DNA of 64,000 bases, from the NCBI RefSeq assembly GCF_001423845.1, contig NZ_LMPM01000002.1:186001-250000 (forward strand), in the 5' to 3' direction. A model generated the notes under the pieces. The model searched no databases, was not told where the DNA came from, and was given only the letters and a program-made list of their open reading frames with translations. This DNA is from Sphingomonas sp. Leaf357. GTDB lineage: Bacteria > Pseudomonadota > Alphaproteobacteria > Sphingomonadales > Sphingomonadaceae. Below are positions 1 through 8,664 of this stretch, piece by piece. Made by a program: the position numbers and the translations under genes. How positions within the stretch are numbered: position 1 is the stretch's first letter; every line of letters starts with the position of its first letter.

Positions 1-1
1 C

Positions 2-196
2 GAGGCGGTGTCCTGGGGCAGCGAACGTCTCGAGGCGCATGGCCTCGGCACGTACATCGCCAAAGCCACCACCGCCGGCGATTTTCCGCGCGTGACGCTG
101 GGCATCGCGGTGATGTCGATCTTCGTGATCGGCTTCAACCGCCTGCTGTGGCGCCCGCTGTACGCTTATGCCGACCGCCGCCTGCGCCTCGCCTGA
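2..196 (+). CDS. ABC transporter permease, C-terminal fragment
   Basis: Only the last 64 codons lie in the window; the reading frame is open from the left edge. The visible part has one hydrophobic stretch (around VTLGIAVMSIFVIGFNRLLW) and ends in a basic tail, as in the last membrane segment of binding-protein-dependent permeases of the nitrate/sulfonate/bicarbonate type. It ends 16 bases before the ATPase gene, so the two very likely share an operon and a transporter complex. The assignment rests mainly on the neighbour, because too little of the protein is visible to identify the family alone. Confidence 0.6.
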   Translation, partial: EAVSWGSERLEAHGLGTYIAKATTAGDFPRVTLGIAVMSIFVIGFNRLLWRPLYAYADRRLRLA

Positions 197-212
197 CAGA
201 AGGAACCGGATC

Positions 213-1532
213 ATGGCCAAGCCCCTCGCCCGCCCCGCCACGTCGCCAGCTCTCGTCAGGGTCGAACGTCTCACCCACCGCTACGGCAAGGCCGGCGGGG
301 GCGGATTGCTGGTGCTCGACGATGTCGGACTCACCCTGCGCGAGAACGAGATCGTCGGGCTGCTCGGCCGGTCCGGCTCGGGCAAGTCGACACTGCTGCG
401 CTCGATCGCGGGGCTGATCCGCGCCGACGAGGGCGAGATCGATTTCGTCGCCGATGCGCAGGGTGCCGCGCCGACCGTCAGCATGGTGTTCCAGACCTTC
501 GCCCTGTTCCCCTGGCTGACCGTCCTGCAGAACGTCGAACTCGGCCTGGAGGCGCAGCGCGTTCCCGCCGACGAACGCCGCACCCGCTCGCTCGCCGCGA
601 TCGACCTGATCGGCCTGGACGGATTCGAGAACGCGTATCCGAAGGAATTGTCCGGCGGGATGCGCCAGCGCGTCGGCCTGGCGCGCGCGATCGTGGTCAA
701 CCCCTCGCTGCTGCTGATGGACGAACCCTTTTCCGCGCTCGACGTGCTGACCGCCGAAACGCTGCGTACAGATCTGCTCGATCTGTGGGCGGAGGGGCGG
801 ATGCCGATCAAGTCGATCCTGATCGTCACCCACAATATCGAAGAGGCGGTGCTGATGTGCGATCGCATCCTCGTCTTCTCGTCCAATCCCGGCCGCATCG
901 CCGCCGAGATCAAGGTCGATCTGCCGCAACCACGCGACCGGCTCGATCCGCCATTCCGCGCGCTGGTCGATGACATCTATGCCCGCATGACGGCCCGCCC
1001 CGCGCCCCAGCCGGTCCGCGACGGCGGATCGCCCGGCACCGGTATCCAGATGGTGCTGCCCCGCGTCTCGACCAACTCGCTCGCCGGCTTGATCGAGGAG
1101 GTCGATGCCGGCCCGTTCGATGGCCGCGCGGGCATGGCCGATCTCGCCGATCAGCTTCAACTGGAGATCGACGAGCTGTTCCCGATCGCGGAAACGTTGC
1201 AGTTGCTGCGCTTCGCCGAACTTCAGGGCGCCGAAATCCAGCTTACCCCGCTCGCCCGCCGTTACGCGCAGGCCGATGTCGACACCCGCAAGGCGATATT
1301 CGCGCAGGCCCTGCTCGCGCATGTGCCGCTTGCCCAGCACATCAAGCGCATTCTCGACGAACGCTCCGGGCACGTCGCCCCGGCACGTCGCTTCCGCGAC
1401 GAACTCGAGGATCATATGTCGCCGGACTATGCCGAGGAGACATTGCGCACCGTGACGCTGTGGGGTCGCTATGCCGAGGTCTTCGCCTATGACGAGGACG
1501 ATGATCGCTTCTCGCTGGACGACGCCGTGTGA
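213..1532 (+). CDS. ABC transporter ATP-binding protein with AAA-associated C-terminal domain
   Basis: A 439-residue nucleotide-binding subunit that should power the permease encoded just upstream. Visible motifs are Walker A (GRSGSGKST, near residues 52-60), the Q-loop (MVFQTFALFPW), the signature (LSGGMRQRVGLARA) and Walker B (LLLMDEPFSALD), with the switch histidine in IVTHNIEE. The first 270 residues match the nitrate/sulfonate/bicarbonate (NitT/TauT) ATPase class. About 150 further residues form the extra AAA-associated C-terminal domain found in one subgroup of these ATPases, which makes the protein longer than the usual 260 residues. The ATG at 213 follows a good AAGGA site. Its TGA overlaps the ATG of the porin gene, so the genes are probably translationally coupled. 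The substrate cannot be told from sequence. Confidence 0.9.
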   Translation: MAKPLARPATSPALVRVERLTHRYGKAGGGGLLVLDDVGLTLRENEIVGLLGRSGSGKSTLLRSIAGLIRADEGEIDFVADAQGAAPTVSMVFQTFALFPWLTVLQNVELGLEAQRVPADERRTRSLAAIDLIGLDGFENAYPKELSGGMRQRVGLARAIVVNPSLLLMDEPFSALDVLTAETLRTDLLDLWAEGRMPIKSILIVTHNIEEAVLMCDRILVFSSNPGRIAAEIKVDLPQPRDRLDPPFRALVDDIYARMTARPAPQPVRDGGSPGTGIQMVLPRVSTNSLAGLIEEVDAGPFDGRAGMADLADQLQLEIDELFPIAETLQLLRFAELQGAEIQLTPLARRYAQADVDTRKAIFAQALLAHVPLAQHIKRILDERSGHVAPARRFRDELEDHMSPDYAEETLRTVTLWGRYAEVFAYDEDDDRFSLDDAV

Positions 1533-2734
1533 TGCGCTGGATGGTCAGTGCGATCCTGCTGCTGCTGGCGCATCCGGCCTGGGCGCAGGACGAGCGGCCG
1601 ACCGGCTATCCACGGTCGGCGAACGAAGGATCGACCAAGGCGGTATCGCTATCCGCCGTCTATACCGCCGATGTCCGCAGCGACATCGACGGCGGCATCG
1701 CGCGGGGCACGCGCTATCTCGACAATCTCGACCTGCAGGTCGCGGTCGATGCGGAGCGGCTGGTCGGCTGGCACGGCGCGCGGCTGTTTGGCTATGCGAT
1801 CTACAATAACGGCACGCATTTCTCTTCCGATCTGGCCGGCGCGACCCAGGGGGTGTCGAACATCGAAACCGGCATGCGCGCGCTGCGGCTGTTCGAGGCC
1901 TGGGTGGAACAGGATGTCGGGCGCAATGCCTCGCTCAAGGCCGGGCTCTACAATCTCAATTCGGAATTCGACACGACACAGAGCGGCGGGTTCTTCCTGC
2001 TGTCGTCGCACGGCATCGGCCCGGATTTCTCGCAAAGCGGGCGCAACGGGCCGTCGATCTTTCCGGTGACCTCGCTCGCGGTGCGCGCGGAAGGCAAGTT
2101 CGGTACGCACTGGCTGGCGCGCGTTGCGGTGCTCGACGGCGTGCCCGGCGACCCGGGACATCCCGCCGCGACCGCGATCAAGCTGTCGGCCCGCGACGGC
2201 GCACTCGTCGTCGGCGAGGTGAACTATCTCAGCGGCGGCACGAAGGCCGCGATCGGCGCATGGGCCTATACCGGGCGGTTCGATGCGATCCCCTTGGGCA
2301 CCGCACCGTCGTCCGGCCACGGCAATTCCGGAACCTATGTCTTCGCCGAACACCGGTGGCGGGGCACACGCGCCGAAGATGCGGACGGATTGGCGGGGTG
2401 GCTGCGTTTCGGCATTGCCGACACGCGCTACAATCCGATCGCGCGCTATCTGGGCGGCGGCCTCGTCTATGCCGGCCCGTTCGCGCGACGAAAGACCGAC
2501 CAGATCGGCCTGTCCGTCGCGGTCGCCGAGTTCGGAGATCGTTATCGGCGATCGCAGGCGCTGTCGGGCGAGCCGGCCGGGCCGCGCGAAATCGTGATCG
2601 AGGCGGGCTATCTCGCCCAGCTGGCACCATGGCTGCGCGTTCAGCCGGACGTGCAGTACGTCGTCCATCCCGGCGGCGACACCCTCGTGGACCATGCCGT
2701 CGTGGCCGGATTCAGGATCAAGGTCGGCCAGTAA
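1532..2734 (+). CDS. OprB-family carbohydrate-type outer membrane porin
   Basis: A 400-residue exported protein with a cleavable signal peptide (hydrophobic core VSAILLLLAHPAWA, cleavage after AWA). The mature part is rich in alternating beta strands and Gly/Asn/Asp turns and carries OprB-like segments such as LKAGLYNLNSEFD and a C-terminal strand ending in a hydrophobic position (FRIKVGQ). OprB porins pass sugars and similar small solutes through the outer membrane. Its ATG shares one base with the stop of the ABC ATPase (TGATG), so it belongs to the import operon and probably provides the outer-membrane step for the same solute. The fold is well supported; the solute is unknown. Confidence 0.8.
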   Translation: MRWMVSAILLLLAHPAWAQDERPTGYPRSANEGSTKAVSLSAVYTADVRSDIDGGIARGTRYLDNLDLQVAVDAERLVGWHGARLFGYAIYNNGTHFSSDLAGATQGVSNIETGMRALRLFEAWVEQDVGRNASLKAGLYNLNSEFDTTQSGGFFLLSSHGIGPDFSQSGRNGPSIFPVTSLAVRAEGKFGTHWLARVAVLDGVPGDPGHPAATAIKLSARDGALVVGEVNYLSGGTKAAIGAWAYTGRFDAIPLGTAPSSGHGNSGTYVFAEHRWRGTRAEDADGLAGWLRFGIADTRYNPIARYLGGGLVYAGPFARRKTDQIGLSVAVAEFGDRYRRSQALSGEPAGPREIVIEAGYLAQLAPWLRVQPDVQYVVHPGGDTLVDHAVVAGFRIKVGQ

Positions 2735-2793
2735 GCCGACACGGCGTAACTTCGCCGGTAGCGCCCCGCGCCGGCGAATGGCAGAACGGAAGG

Positions 2794-4251
2794 ATGAACC
2801 TTCGCCCTGCTTTGCTGATCGCCGCGCTCCTGATGACGGCGGCGTGCGACAAGCGCCGCGACGCGGGGCGCGTGGTGGTCAGCGCGATCGGTGGCGATCT
2901 GGCGATCGGCGACCCCTCGCGCACGCCGCAGGGCTACGCTGCACGGGTGATGATGGATTCCACCGCGCAGGGCCTGGTGCGGTTCGATGCCAGCGGTCAG
3001 ATCGAGCCGGGAATCGCCGAGCGATGGATCGTGATCGATGACGGGATGAGCTACATCTTCCGGCTGCGCGATGCGGAATGGAGCAATGGTGCGCCCGTCA
3101 CGGCATCGGAAGTGGTCGCGGTGCTGCGCCGGCAGATCGCGGCTCGATCGCGCAATCCGCTCGCTCCGTTCCTCAGCGCGATCGACGAGATCGTCGAGAT
3201 GACGCCCGAGGTCATCGAGGTGCGGTTGAAGCGCCCACGCCCCGATCTGCTCAAGCTGTTCGCGCAACCCGAGCTGGCCGTGTTCCGGACCCGGCCATTC
3301 GGCGGCAGCGGCCCGTTGCGCGTCGTCAACCGGACGCGCGACATGGCCCTGCTGCGCCCCGCGATCGATCCGACGCGCTCGCCCGACGACGTCGCCGATC
3401 CCACGCCCGAAGACGAGGTGCGGCTGATCGGCGAACGCGCCGCCCGGGCGATCGCGCGGTTCGCGGCGGGCGAGTCCGATCTCGTCACCGGCGGCACCTT
3501 CGTCGACTGGCCGCTGATCGGTAGCGCGACGATCGCGCCGACCAACCGCAAGATCGATCCGGCGGCTGGCCTGTTCGGGCTGGCGATCGTGAACCGCACC
3601 GGCTTCCTCGCTGATGCGCGCGTCCGTGCCGCGATCTCGGGCGCGCTGGATCGGCAGGCGATCGTCGGCGCATTCCTGCCGGAATGGACCCCGACGACGC
3701 AGCTTCTGCCCGAACAGCTCGATTCCGCCACCGTGCCGGTCGTGCCGGACTGGAGCGCGGTGGCGCAGGACGACCGCTTGCAGACGATCCGCGCACTCGT
3801 GGCCGCGTGGCGATCGGCGCATCCCGGTCCGCTCACACTCCGCCTGGCGCTGCCTGCCGGGCCGGGTGCGACGATATTATACGGCCAGATCGGCGCGAGC
3901 CTCGCCACGATGGGTATCCGGGTACAGCGCGTCGGTGCGGAAGAGGATACCGACCTGCGCCTGATCGATGCGGTCGCGCCCTACGACAGCGCACGCTGGT
4001 ATCTCGCCACCGCCTGCGCACCGTGCGGCGAGGCGGCCACGGCGGCGATCGACGCCGCGCGTGACGCCCCGGACATGGCGTCCCGCGCGCTGCGGATCGC
4101 CGAGGCCGACATCGCGCTTGCCGCCGACGTCGCCTACATTCCGATCGCCCGGCCGCTGCGCTGGTCGCTGGTCGCGGTGCGGCTCAAGCAGTGGGAGCCG
4201 AACGCGCGCGCGTGGCACCCGTTGAATCATCTGCGCGCCGCCCCCAATTGA
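2794..4251 (+). CDS. lipoprotein solute-binding protein of the peptide/nickel ABC family
   Basis: A 485-residue protein with a lipoprotein signal (LLIAALLMTAAC, lipobox Cys about residue 17), so it is probably tethered to a membrane on the periplasmic side. The body follows the SBP_bac_5 layout: an N-terminal segment with LVRFDASGQIEPGIAERW, then SYIFRLRDAEWSNGAPVTASEVV, the classic start of oligopeptide-binding proteins. I chose the ATG at 2794 because it follows a GGAAGG site and gives the lipoprotein signal. It sits 59 bases behind the porin gene. An oligopeptide-class binding protein beside a NitT/TauT-class ATPase is a mixed pairing, so it may serve the same operon or another permease. 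Confidence 0.8.
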   Translation: MNLRPALLIAALLMTAACDKRRDAGRVVVSAIGGDLAIGDPSRTPQGYAARVMMDSTAQGLVRFDASGQIEPGIAERWIVIDDGMSYIFRLRDAEWSNGAPVTASEVVAVLRRQIAARSRNPLAPFLSAIDEIVEMTPEVIEVRLKRPRPDLLKLFAQPELAVFRTRPFGGSGPLRVVNRTRDMALLRPAIDPTRSPDDVADPTPEDEVRLIGERAARAIARFAAGESDLVTGGTFVDWPLIGSATIAPTNRKIDPAAGLFGLAIVNRTGFLADARVRAAISGALDRQAIVGAFLPEWTPTTQLLPEQLDSATVPVVPDWSAVAQDDRLQTIRALVAAWRSAHPGPLTLRLALPAGPGATILYGQIGASLATMGIRVQRVGAEEDTDLRLIDAVAPYDSARWYLATACAPCGEAATAAIDAARDAPDMASRALRIAEADIALAADVAYIPIARPLRWSLVAVRLKQWEPNARAWHPLNHLRAAPN

Positions 4252-4256
4252 GATTC

Positions 4257-4688
4257 ATGGCCAACACCACGCGCATCGACGACGATCCCATCCGCCGCAT
4301 GTCGGGCATGCTGCCGCTCGGCACCGACGCCGCCGCCGTGCGCCAACGCGTGGTGGCGATGGAACATCTGCTGGAAGGATTGTTCACCATTCCCGGCACC
4401 AACCGCAAGGTCGGGCTGGACGTGCTGATCGGCATCGTGCCCGTGGCCGGCGACGTGATCGCCGCGGCGATGGGCTCCTGGTTGGTGTGGGAAGCGCGCA
4501 ACCTCGGCATGTCGAAGCTGCAGATGGCGCGCATGTTCGGCAATGTCGGCACCGATTTCCTGCTCGGGCTGATCCCGATCATCGGTGTCGTGCCCGACTT
4601 CTTCTTCCGATCGAACACGCGCAACCTGCGCATCATCAAGAAGCATCTCGACAAGCATCACCCGTCCACCGTCACGGTGGACGGCTGA
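4257..4688 (+). CDS. DUF4112 family membrane protein
   Basis: A 143-residue protein that matches the DUF4112 pattern: an amphipathic N-terminal part with the conserved core IPGTNRKVGLDVLIGIVPVAGDV, then two hydrophobic helices separated by WEARNLGMSK and a second glycine/proline-rich helix (LLGLIPIIGVVPDFFF), and a basic tail. The biochemical role of the family is not known. The ATG lies five bases behind the stop of the solute-binding protein, so the two are probably co-transcribed. The overlapping longer reading frame that starts at 4191 lies inside the previous gene and was not used. Confidence 0.85.
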   Translation: MANTTRIDDDPIRRMSGMLPLGTDAAAVRQRVVAMEHLLEGLFTIPGTNRKVGLDVLIGIVPVAGDVIAAAMGSWLVWEARNLGMSKLQMARMFGNVGTDFLLGLIPIIGVVPDFFFRSNTRNLRIIKKHLDKHHPSTVTVDG

Positions 4689-4691
4689 AGG

Positions 4692-5399
4692 TTACCGCCG
4701 CCCGCGCCAGATCTTGAGGTCCGCGCCCGCCGGCAGGCCGCCGGAATTGGGCCGGCAGCGTTCGTAATTATAGGCCTTGTCGAGGCACAACCAGATCTCG
4801 TCCAGCCAGCCCTGCTTCGTCGCGGTCACGCGGATCGACGTGACCGGTAGCCCCGGATTGGCCTTCGCGAACGCGGCCGAAAAATCGCCGACCGTCAGAG
4901 GCGCGCGCGACAGGCCGTCCATGTCCGGATAGCGCAACGCCGCGAACAGTCGGGTCGAGCTGCGGAAATAGGCGGTCGGCGTGGTGCCCATGCAGGTGCC
5001 GTGCTTGGCCCATTCGTGCTGGATCAGTTGCGGCGACGGCGTCGAGCACAGGGTGTCGCGGATCACCTTTTTCGGCACGATCGGCGTGGCGGCGCAATAT
5101 TGCGGCCAGTCCTTGCCCACGCCGTCCGGCCACAGGCCGTGCAACGTGAAGCCGAAGCTATTGCCTCCCCCGCATTGGAAGCGCGCCGAGCGATCGTCCT
5201 TGTGCGCGCGGCAATAGCCCGGTGCCCAGGTGATCGCGAGCGTATAGCTGCCGATCGGCAGCACGCGCTTCGGCTGGTCGGCCGACGGCAGATCGGGGCG
5301 CGGCGTCGGCACATTGCCGGGAATGGCGCATTGATAGGCCTGCGCCTGCGCGACACCGGGCAGGCCGAGCGCGACCAAGGCGAGAAGCTTCAGTTTCAT
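4692..5399 (-). CDS. ribonuclease T2 family protein
   Basis: A 235-residue secreted endoribonuclease. Residues 1-20 form a signal peptide (LLALVALGLPGVAQA). Both catalytic segments of the T2 family are intact: CAS I (FTLHGLWPDG) and CAS II (HEWAKHGTC), with the two catalytic histidines and the glutamate. Several cysteines suggest disulphides, which fits a periplasmic or extracellular location. T2 enzymes cut single-stranded RNA through 2',3'-cyclic phosphates and are used in nutrient scavenging. The ATG at 5399 overlaps the stop of nadC by four bases, so the gene is the second member of a leftward nadC operon. It converges on the DUF4112 gene with only three bases between stops. Confidence 0.9.
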   Translation of the reverse strand: MKLKLLALVALGLPGVAQAQAYQCAIPGNVPTPRPDLPSADQPKRVLPIGSYTLAITWAPGYCRAHKDDRSARFQCGGGNSFGFTLHGLWPDGVGKDWPQYCAATPIVPKKVIRDTLCSTPSPQLIQHEWAKHGTCMGTTPTAYFRSSTRLFAALRYPDMDGLSRAPLTVGDFSAAFAKANPGLPVTSIRVTATKQGWLDEIWLCLDKAYNYERCRPNSGGLPAGADLKIWRGRR

Positions 5400-6247
5400 G
5401 CTGGCATCTCCGTGAAATCCAGGCCGATATCGGCGGCGGGCGCGGACTGCGTCAAGCGGCCGACGCTGACATAGGTCACGCCGGTTTCCGCCAGCGCGCG
5501 GATCGTGTCCAGCCTTACGCCGCCCGACGCCTCGGTCGGCACGCGTCCGCCGACCAACGTCACCGCGCCGCGCAGCGTCGGCGCGTCCATATTGTCGAGC
5601 AGCAGGTGAGTCGCGCCCGCCGCCAAGGCCGGTTCGATCTGATCGACCCGGTCGACCTCGACGATGATGCTGGCGATCCCCGCCGCTTTCGCGCGCGCGA
5701 CCGCCGCGCCGACTCCACCGGCGACCGCCACGTGATTGTCCTTGATCATCGCCGCATCCCACAGGCCCATGCGGTGATTGGTCGCACCGCCCATACTGGT
5801 CGCGTACTTCTCGAGTCGGCGAAGGCCCGGGATGGTCTTGCGCGTATCGAGCAGGGTCGCGCCGGTGCCGACGATCTTGTCGACGTAAGCGCGCGTCATC
5901 GTCGCGATACCGGACAGATGCTGCACCGTGTTGAGCGCCGAACGCTCGGCGGTCAGCATCGCCCGCGCGGAGCCTTCGAGGCGCATGAGATCGGTGCCGG
6001 CGGGCACGCGTTGCCCGTCCGCGACGAGCATTTCGATCCCGACCTCCGGATCGAGCGCGCGGAAGAACGCCTCGGCGATGCCCAGCCCGGCGACGACGAT
6101 CGCATCGCGGCTGTCCATCACGCCGCTGAAGCGCGCCTCCGCCGGAATGACGGCAGCGGAAGTGATGTCACCCCCCTCCCCCAGATCCTCGGCCAGCGTC
6201 GCGCGGACGAACGAGTCGAGGTCGAAACCGGGCAGTTCGAAGCTCAT
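5396..6247 (-). CDS. nadC: nicotinate-nucleotide diphosphorylase (carboxylating), quinolinate phosphoribosyltransferase
   Basis: A 283-residue enzyme of NAD synthesis that converts quinolinate and PRPP to nicotinate mononucleotide, CO2 and pyrophosphate in the cytoplasm. Family landmarks are the N-terminal LAEDLGEGGDITSAAV, the segment ERSALNTVQHLSGIATMT, the substrate-binding LDTRKTIPGLRRLEKYA, the HRMGLWDAAMIKDNH motif and the C-terminal barrel strands LLLDNMD and EASGGV. Length is normal for NadC. The ATG at 6247 was chosen because it gives the usual N-terminus; the frame stays open upstream but without similarity. The upstream 240 bases are shared with the divergent histidine kinase gene and should carry both promoters. 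No nadA or nadB lies nearby. Confidence 0.95.
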   Translation of the reverse strand: MSFELPGFDLDSFVRATLAEDLGEGGDITSAAVIPAEARFSGVMDSRDAIVVAGLGIAEAFFRALDPEVGIEMLVADGQRVPAGTDLMRLEGSARAMLTAERSALNTVQHLSGIATMTRAYVDKIVGTGATLLDTRKTIPGLRRLEKYATSMGGATNHRMGLWDAAMIKDNHVAVAGGVGAAVARAKAAGIASIIVEVDRVDQIEPALAAGATHLLLDNMDAPTLRGAVTLVGGRVPTEASGGVRLDTIRALAETGVTYVSVGRLTQSAPAADIGLDFTEMPA

Positions 6248-6488
6248 GCCTGCTCTCCGAAAGTCACGAAAGTCACGCGATACGACGCTTGAGGCGTCCT
6301 CGCGCTGACAGGTTTGAGGGTCGGCGGCAGGCCTTGGCCCGGATGCGATCGGCTGAGCATGCTCGCCCTGTGGCATGGATCGGGGTTTGTAGGACAGAGG
6401 GTTGTCGAACCGCCGGCGATGATGGCCGCCCCGATCCGTAGCCAATCCGTATCTTTGCACGAGTCGCGGCAAGGTGTACAAAGCGGGC

Positions 6489-8435
6489 ATGACGGGGAAA
6501 GAGGGCGAGATCGCGGCTGCGGGGGAACGCAAGACTGCCTGGCGCACCAGCATGCTGATCGTGATGGCGCTGCTGGGTGCGGTGGTGCTCGTCGGGCTGA
6601 CGATGACCCTGGGCGAAGCCAATCGCCAGCGCGATCGCGCGCTGCGCCTGCAATCGCACAGCTACGAGGTGATGATCCTCGCGCGCACCTTCTCCAGCAC
6701 GATCGCGCGATCCGAGGCATCGCTCGGCCGCTACGTGATCAGCACCGACAAGCAGCTCGGACGGCTCTATTCGGACGACTGGAAGATCGCGGGGCAGCAG
6801 ATCGCTCGGCTCGACCAGGTCACGCGCGACAATACCGGACAAAACCGCCTGATCACGCGCCTGCGCCGGGCCTATACCGCGCGCGGCGAGGAATTGTCGG
6901 ATACCGCGCTCAGCACCAATTACGGCAAGAACGACATGGCGCTGAAGCGCTATTACAAGGCGCGCAACTCGGCCGCACTGCGCCAGATCAACGACCTGCT
7001 CGACCAGATCATCGCGCACGAACGCGCCCTGCTCGATGCGCGCACCAGCAATGCGATGAAATCGGCCGAACGCTCCAATCGGTCGGCGGCGGTGCTGGCG
7101 GTGTTCGGCATGCTGATCGTGATCGGGGCGATCGTGCTCGGCTGGCTGACGGTCAAGGCGCTCGGCGAGCGCGCCAGCGCGCGGGCCGAGGCGGAGCAGC
7201 AGCGCGAGCGCGCGATGGAACTGGAATTCGCCGTCGAGCATGCGACGAGCGAATTGCAGAAGCAGGAGAGCAAGCTGCGCCAGGTGCAGAAGATGGAGGC
7301 GGTCGGCCAGCTGACGGGCGGGATCGCGCATGATTTCAACAATATGCTTGCCGTCGTCGTCGGCGGCCTGGAACTCGCCAGGCGCAGTCTGGACAAGGAT
7401 AGCGACGCGACGCCGCGCCACATCGACAATGCAATGGAAGGCGCCAACCGCGCCGCCGCCCTGACCCGCCAATTGCTCGCCTTCAGCCGCGAAGAGACGC
7501 TGAAGCTGGAGCCGATCGCGGCGGGCGAATTGATCGCCGGCATGTCGGACCTACTCGATCGCACGCTGGGCGACGCGATCACGGTCGAGGCGCGCGACAA
7601 GGGCAGGAACTGGCTGACCTGCGCCGACCGGCATCAACTGGAAAACGTCATCCTCAACCTCGCCGTCAACGCCCGCGACGCGATGGACGGGCGTGGACAG
7701 ATGACGATCGTGACCGCCGGCACGCAGCTCGCCGAACATGCGGTCGGCCGCTGCCCGGCGGGCCAATACGTCACCATCGCCGTCACCGACACCGGCCACG
7801 GCATGACGCCCGAGGTGATGGAACGCGTGTTCGAGCCCTTCTTCACCACCAAGCCGATCGGCCAGGGCACCGGCCTAGGGCTCAGCCAGATCTTCGCGTT
7901 CGTGCGTCAGGCGAACGGCGAGATCGGGCTTCAGTCCAAGCCCGGCAAGGGCACGACGGTGACGCTCTATTTGCCGCGCCACATCGCGGACGCGCCGGCC
8001 AAGTCGGCACGCCCCGCCCCGCTGCCGGAGATCGGCCCGACCGCCGCACTCGATATATTGGTGGTCGAGGACGATCCGCGCGTGCTGACCGCGACGATCG
8101 GCGCGCTGCAGGATCTCGGCCACCGCCCGATCCCGTGCAGCGATCCGCGTGCCGCGCCGGCCATGCTCGCCGAGGCGGGCTCGGTCGACCTGATCGTGTC
8201 CGACGTGCTGATGCCGGGCCAGACGGGACCGGAACTGATCGCGGAACTCACCGCCGACTATCCGCACGTCGCGGTGCTGTTCGTCACCGGCTATGCCGGG
8301 GAGGCGGGCGGCGAGGCGGAATTCGGCGGCCATCACGTGCTGCGCAAACCGTTCACGATCGCCGCACTGGAACGCGCGGTGGGGGCCGCGATGGCGGCGG
8401 AACGGCCTGCGCCGCAGAGCATCGCGGCCGAGTGA
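6489..8435 (+). CDS. hybrid sensor histidine kinase with CHASE3-like sensor and receiver domain
   Basis: A 648-residue membrane kinase. Order of parts: transmembrane helix 1 (about residues 20-42), a periplasmic helical sensor resembling CHASE3, helix 2 (about 200-223), a short coiled coil, a HisKA domain with the phospho-acceptor in GGIAHDFNNML (His near 281), a HATPase domain with N box (NLAVNARDAMDG), G1 (DTGHGM), F (FEPFFTTK) and G2 (GTGLGL), then a receiver domain with phospho-Asp near 572 (DLIVSDVLMPG) and conserved Lys in LRKPF. It is therefore a complete phosphorelay start. The ATG at 6489 is preferred; a GTG at 6474 is also in frame. No response regulator gene is adjacent, so its output is unknown. 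Confidence 0.9.
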   Translation: MTGKEGEIAAAGERKTAWRTSMLIVMALLGAVVLVGLTMTLGEANRQRDRALRLQSHSYEVMILARTFSSTIARSEASLGRYVISTDKQLGRLYSDDWKIAGQQIARLDQVTRDNTGQNRLITRLRRAYTARGEELSDTALSTNYGKNDMALKRYYKARNSAALRQINDLLDQIIAHERALLDARTSNAMKSAERSNRSAAVLAVFGMLIVIGAIVLGWLTVKALGERASARAEAEQQRERAMELEFAVEHATSELQKQESKLRQVQKMEAVGQLTGGIAHDFNNMLAVVVGGLELARRSLDKDSDATPRHIDNAMEGANRAAALTRQLLAFSREETLKLEPIAAGELIAGMSDLLDRTLGDAITVEARDKGRNWLTCADRHQLENVILNLAVNARDAMDGRGQMTIVTAGTQLAEHAVGRCPAGQYVTIAVTDTGHGMTPEVMERVFEPFFTTKPIGQGTGLGLSQIFAFVRQANGEIGLQSKPGKGTTVTLYLPRHIADAPAKSARPAPLPEIGPTAALDILVVEDDPRVLTATIGALQDLGHRPIPCSDPRAAPAMLAEAGSVDLIVSDVLMPGQTGPELIAELTADYPHVAVLFVTGYAGEAGGEAEFGGHHVLRKPFTIAALERAVGAAMAAERPAPQSIAAE

Positions 8436-8450
8436 CGTAGGGCCTCACTT

Positions 8451-8554
8451 CTCCCCTCCCTGAAAGGGAGGGGCAGGGGTGGGTTGCTCACCAGGAAACG
8501 CCGTCCTCTCCCCATGCCGACCCACCCCCAGCCCCTCCCTTCCAGGGAGGGGAG
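8451..8554. repeat. intergenic inverted repeat, about 35-bp arms
   Basis: Two near-identical arms (8451-8485 and 8520-8554) face each other across about 34 bases. Each arm itself contains the small palindrome CCCTCCCTGAAAGGGAGGGG, so the element can fold into a double-lobed hairpin. It lies between the histidine kinase stop and the lptF start and does not code for anything. It looks like a mobile-type intergenic repeat and may also end the kinase transcript. Confidence 0.8.
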
Positions 8555-8664
8555 CCCACAGGCCAATTAACGGCTGACGGACGGCTCAGACCCGGATATA
8601 GCTGCCCGTCCGAGTATCCCGGCGCACGTCTGCGTCCCTGTTCCGAAAGCCCCCCGCCCCCACC

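Noticed and set aside
135..1415. Long leftward open frame opposite the ABC ATPase
   Set aside because: High-GC shadow of the rightward gene; composition rich in Arg/Asp/Gln without family motifs.
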